This document shows, piece after piece, positions 14,281 through 16,751 of a stretch of 16,751 nucleotides of DNA; the first letter of the stretch is position 1; each line of letters opens with the position of its first letter. The translations under genes and the position numbers were made by a program. Location of the stretch: positions 1-16,751 of the forward strand of contig JACDGA010000007.1 in the NCBI GenBank assembly GCA_013815505.1. The letters run 5' to 3'. Origin of the DNA: Acidimicrobiia bacterium (GTDB lineage: Bacteria > Actinomycetota > Acidimicrobiia > Acidimicrobiales > Ilumatobacteraceae). Below the pieces are notes generated by a model. That model was not told the origin of the DNA. It did no database searches and saw only the letters and a program-made list of their open reading frames with translations.

Positions 14281-14294
14281 GACCGGTGGCGGTC
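14281..14294 (+). terminator. Weak hairpin after lipBA
   Basis: GACCG-gtgg-CGGTC, a 5-bp stem with a 4-nt loop, 16 nt after the lipBA stop, without a T-run. Weak evidence for termination before the pirin promoter. Confidence 0.2.
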
Positions 14295-14313
14295 AGCCGC
14301 GTGATGCATGTAG

Positions 14314-14325
14314 TTGCGATCGCAA
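14314..14325. promoter_or_regulatory. Candidate MarR operator TTGCGATCGCAA (pirin promoter)
   Basis: The same perfect 12-bp palindrome as at 5508-5519; the identity extends one base 5' (G). Its left half contains TTGCGA, which is the best -35 for the pirin gene, so a bound protein would block RNA polymerase. Confidence 0.55.
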
Positions 14326-14341
14326 TGAAATCTGCTACAGT
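14314..14341 (+). promoter_or_regulatory. Pirin gene promoter
   Basis: TTGCGA (14314-14319), a 16-nt spacer and TACAGT (14336-14341), then 9 nt to ATG 14351. No Shine-Dalgarno is present, so the mRNA should be leaderless or nearly so. The -35 overlaps the palindrome. Confidence 0.45.
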
Positions 14342-14350
14342 GATGATCCC

Positions 14351-15250
14351 ATGACCGAGCACGCAACCCAGCAGCGTCGAGCCGTCGATCGCGTCGTCAC
14401 GGCGCATCGCCAGACCGAGGGAGGTGGGTTCGTCGTTCGCCGACCGTTCCCGACCGCAGGGCTCGACAACCTCGATCCCTTCCTCCTCTTCGACGAGATG
14501 GGGCCGACGGAGTACGCCCCGGGCGGTGCGATCGGAGCCCCCGACCACCCGCACCGTGGGTTCGAGACCGTGACGTACCTCCTCGACGGCGCGATGGAGC
14601 ACCGCGACTCGACGGGCGCCCACGGTGTGATCCGCCCCGGCGCCGTGCAGTGGATGACGGCCGGTTGCGGCGTCGTGCACAGCGAGATGCCGACCGATCA
14701 GATCCAGCGCGACGGCGGCAGGGTGCACGGATTCCAGATCTGGGTCAACCTTCGCGCAGCCGACAAGATGACTCCGCCCCGTTACCAGGGCTTCGAGGCC
14801 GACGAGTTCGCCAGCCGCACGCTCGCGGGCGGCGGGCGCCTGCGTGTGATCGCCGGTGACATCGACGGAGTCGAGGGACCCGTGAACACGACGAGCCCCG
14901 TCACGTACGGCCACGTCACGCTCGCCGCCGGAGACCGCGTCGACTGGGACGTGCCAGCAGGCCACACGGCGTTCGTGCACGTCTTCGAGGGCGCGGCGAA
15001 CGTCAACGGCACCGACGCCGCCGACGGTCAGCTCGTCCTGCTCTCTCGCGAGGAGGGCACCATCTCCGTCACGGCCACAGGACACGCCGAGGCGCTGCTG
15101 CTGGCCGGTGAGCCCCTTCGCGAACCCATCGCCCGATACGGCCCGTTCGTGATGAACTCCCGCCAGGAGATCGTCACCGCCTTCGAGGACTTCGAGGCGG
15201 GGCGGCTGGGAACGATCCCGGCCGCGGGCTCGGGCGTCATCCGCGACTGA
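14351..15250 (+). CDS. Pirin-family cupin protein
   Basis: A 299-residue bicupin of the pirin family. The metal-binding residues are all present in the N-terminal cupin: DHPHRGFETVTYLL (H66, H68) and GVVHSEMP (H110, E112). The fold also shows FVVRRPFPTAGLDNLDPFLL (27-46), RPGAVQWMTAGCG and HGFQIWVNL. The C-terminal cupin follows (VRLR-type strand then RLRVIAGDIDG, PVTYGHVTLAAGDRVDWDVP). Some bacterial pirins show quercetin 2,3-dioxygenase activity and others bind metabolic enzymes or act in redox sensing; which applies cannot be read here. It is likely leaderless from ATG 14351 and carries the same candidate operator as the marR/yceI spacer. It is 86 nt downstream of lipBA but has its own promoter. 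Confidence 0.95.
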   Translation: MTEHATQQRRAVDRVVTAHRQTEGGGFVVRRPFPTAGLDNLDPFLLFDEMGPTEYAPGGAIGAPDHPHRGFETVTYLLDGAMEHRDSTGAHGVIRPGAVQWMTAGCGVVHSEMPTDQIQRDGGRVHGFQIWVNLRAADKMTPPRYQGFEADEFASRTLAGGGRLRVIAGDIDGVEGPVNTTSPVTYGHVTLAAGDRVDWDVPAGHTAFVHVFEGAANVNGTDAADGQLVLLSREEGTISVTATGHAEALLLAGEPLREPIARYGPFVMNSRQEIVTAFEDFEAGRLGTIPAAGSGVIRD

Positions 15251-15281
15251 CGCTGCCGCGCGCCCGGCACACTGGCGGACG

Positions 15282-15323
15282 ATGTTCGCCCACGTGTCCC
15301 TCCCTGCTGGCGAGGCACGATGA
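15282..15323 (+). other. Possible 13-codon leader ORF coupled to the ABC gene by ATGA overlap
   Basis: ATG 15282 opens MFAHVSLPAGEAR; its TGA (15321-15323) overlaps the ABC gene ATG (15320-15322) as ATGA, a classic translational coupling arrangement. A weak -10-like CACACT (15268-15273) lies 8 nt before the ATG. The ABC gene has only GAGG at a short 4-nt spacing. It may be chance. Confidence 0.25.
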
Positions 15324-16751
15324 GCGCCCACGAGGTGAGCGAGGACATCGACTCGCGAGAGGGATGGCGCCTGCTCATCGGCGTGCTGCGTGAGCGCCGG
15401 CGCTGGTTGCTGATCGGTGTCGGCATCGGCGGCGTATGGACGGTCGGCAAGCTCGCCGTGCCCCAGCTCGTCCGCCTCGCAATCGACCGAGGTGTCGTGC
15501 GCGAGGGCTCCCTCGTCGTGTGGCCGGTGCTGATCGTCGTCGCCGGGCTGATTGCCGGCACGTTCACAGCGCTCCGCCGCTACGTCGCCTTCCGCGAAGC
15601 ACGCTGGACCGAGGCGATGCTGCGCGAGCGGCTGTTCGACCACATCATGTCGCTGCACATCGGCTACCACGACCGATCCCAGACGGGTCAACTGATGACG
15701 AGGGCCTCGAACGACCTGAACCTCGTGCAGCTGTTCGTCACGATGGTGCCGATCACGATCGCCAACCTCGGGATGATCCTGACGGTGTTCGTCATCCTGT
15801 TCGTCACCGATCCGCTCCTCGCTATTGCGGCAATCGCACCGCTGCCCTTCATCCAGATCGTGCAGCGCAGGTTCTCGACGCGCGTGCACCCCGTGCTGCT
15901 CGACCTCCAGCGCGAGCAGGGTCAGCTCGCGACGGTCGTGGAGGAGTCGGTGTCGGGCGTACGCGTCGTCAAGGGTTTCGGAGCCGAGGCCGTGCAGGAC
16001 GCGAAGCTGCGCGCGGAGGCCGATTGCATCCGGACGACGTCGCTGCGGGCGGCGCGCATCCGATCGATCTATCTCCCCGCCGTCGAACTGCTGCCCCAGC
16101 TGGGACTCGTGGCCGTGCTGTGGATCGGCGGTCGACGGGTGCTGTCGGACGACATGACCATCGGCGAGCTTGTCGCGTTCAACACGTACGTGGCGCTCAC
16201 TGTCTTCCCGCTGCGGATGCTGGGCATGACGCTGGCATGGGGCCAGCGAGCCAGCGTCGCGCTCACCAGGATCCACGCTGTCCTGTCCACGGTCCCTGAC
16301 GTGGCCGACGCTGTGCCTCCGACGGGCCTGCCGGCGCGAGCGCCCAACGGCGACGTGCGCTTCGAGCACGTGACGTTCGGCTACGGCGACGGCGCGCTGG
16401 TGCTGACGGACTTCGATCTCCATCTCGAGCCCGGCACGTCGATCGCGCTCGTCGGGGGGACCGGTTCGGGCAAGTCGACCGTGGCGCGCCTCCTGCTGCG
16501 CTTCTACGATCCCGATGCTGGGCGCGTCGTGCTCGACGGTGTCGACGTCGCCGACCTCACGCTGCACGAGTTGCGTCGTGCTGTCGGCGTCGTGTTCGAG
16601 GACACGCTGCTGTTCCACGACACGGCCGCTGCGAACATTGCGTTCGCCGATCCGGACTGCGCACGCGAGCAGATCGAGCGAGCCGCCCGGCTGGCCGGGG
16701 CGCACGACTTCATCACCGCGCTGCCCGACGGGTACGACACCGTCCTCGGCG
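15320..16751 (+). CDS. ABC exporter, fused permease and ATPase (3' end outside window)
   Basis: The ORF is open for 477 codons and runs off the window. An N-terminal transmembrane domain (about 1-330) has hydrophobic segments such as RWLLIGVGIGGVWT, VVWPVLIVVAGLIAGTFTAL, ANLGMILTVFVILFVTDPLL and LLPQLGLVAVLWIGG, plus the exporter coupling region GYHDRSQTGQLMTRASNDLN. The ATPase domain begins at VRFEHVTFGYGDG and has Walker A GGTGSGKS (379-386, K385). The Q-loop position reads VVFEDTLLF: the usual Pro-Gln is Phe-Glu (E427). The signature motif and Walker B are beyond the end. This is the type IV (MsbA/MdlB-like) multidrug or lipid exporter layout; such Q-loop changes are seen in actinobacterial exporters that often work as heterodimers, so a partner gene is expected downstream. 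Substrate unknown. Confidence 0.93.
   Translation, partial: MSAHEVSEDIDSREGWRLLIGVLRERRRWLLIGVGIGGVWTVGKLAVPQLVRLAIDRGVVREGSLVVWPVLIVVAGLIAGTFTALRRYVAFREARWTEAMLRERLFDHIMSLHIGYHDRSQTGQLMTRASNDLNLVQLFVTMVPITIANLGMILTVFVILFVTDPLLAIAAIAPLPFIQIVQRRFSTRVHPVLLDLQREQGQLATVVEESVSGVRVVKGFGAEAVQDAKLRAEADCIRTTSLRAARIRSIYLPAVELLPQLGLVAVLWIGGRRVLSDDMTIGELVAFNTYVALTVFPLRMLGMTLAWGQRASVALTRIHAVLSTVPDVADAVPPTGLPARAPNGDVRFEHVTFGYGDGALVLTDFDLHLEPGTSIALVGGTGSGKSTVARLLLRFYDPDAGRVVLDGVDVADLTLHELRRAVGVVFEDTLLFHDTAAANIAFADPDCAREQIERAARLAGAHDFITALPDGYDTVLG

Noticed and set aside
14207..16705. Very long minus-strand open frame (832 codons) opposite pirin and the ABC gene
   Set aside because: Arg/His/Asp-rich low-complexity translation with no domain; it mirrors the GC-rich codons of two clear plus-strand genes.

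Overview
The window is strongly GC-rich, densely coding chromosomal DNA of bacterial type. Several traits suggest a high-GC actinobacterium: -10-like TAnnnT boxes 7-9 nt before start codons (leaderless genes), an actinobacterial-type E2 acyltransferase beside lipoate genes, a Mycobacterium-like dlaT/TIGR01777/lipB/lipA neighbourhood, and an ABC exporter with the actinobacterial Q-loop variant. A placement near Acidimicrobiia is only a guess. No phage, plasmid, IS, CRISPR, tRNA or rRNA signature was seen.

Layout. 2-82 (+) is the C-terminus of an RNase HI-like protein. 99-1484 (-) is a secreted subtilisin-like (S8) protease whose reading frame is broken by two compensating single-base lesions and which has no normal start codon. 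1582-2748 (-) is a PLP-dependent transsulfuration enzyme, divergent from an HSD10-like short-chain dehydrogenase (2848-3624, +). A hairpin-bearing spacer separates that from argJ (3731-4888, -), which lies downstream of a MarR regulator (4929-5453, -). The MarR gene diverges from a YceI-family gene (5549-6130, +). A TIGR01777 epimerase-like gene follows (6147-7079, -), then a large acidic membrane-anchored protein with two similar extracytoplasmic domains (7256-8683, +) and a small anchored protein (8762-9196, +).

The second half is a lipoate/2-oxoacid dehydrogenase cluster on the plus strand: dihydrolipoamide dehydrogenase (9279-10688), an E2 acyltransferase with one lipoyl domain and a repeat-filled linker (10738-12393), a structured 224-bp spacer, and one 548-codon ORF that fuses octanoyltransferase LipB to lipoyl synthase LipA (12618-14264). 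The fused enzyme would make the lipoyl group that E2 carries and Lpd reoxidises. A pirin gene (14351-15250) and the 5' part of an ABC exporter gene (15320 to the window end) close the window.

Points most worth a second look: (1) the LipB-LipA fusion, with all catalytic and cluster-ligand residues retained; (2) an identical 12-bp palindrome, TTGCGATCGCAA, over the yceI promoter next to marR and over the -35 of pirin about 8.8 kb away, which suggests a small MarR regulon; (3) the disrupted S8 protease; (4) a recurring leaderless promoter pattern that fixes several start codons; (5) small leader ORFs overlapping the starts of lpd and the ABC gene.
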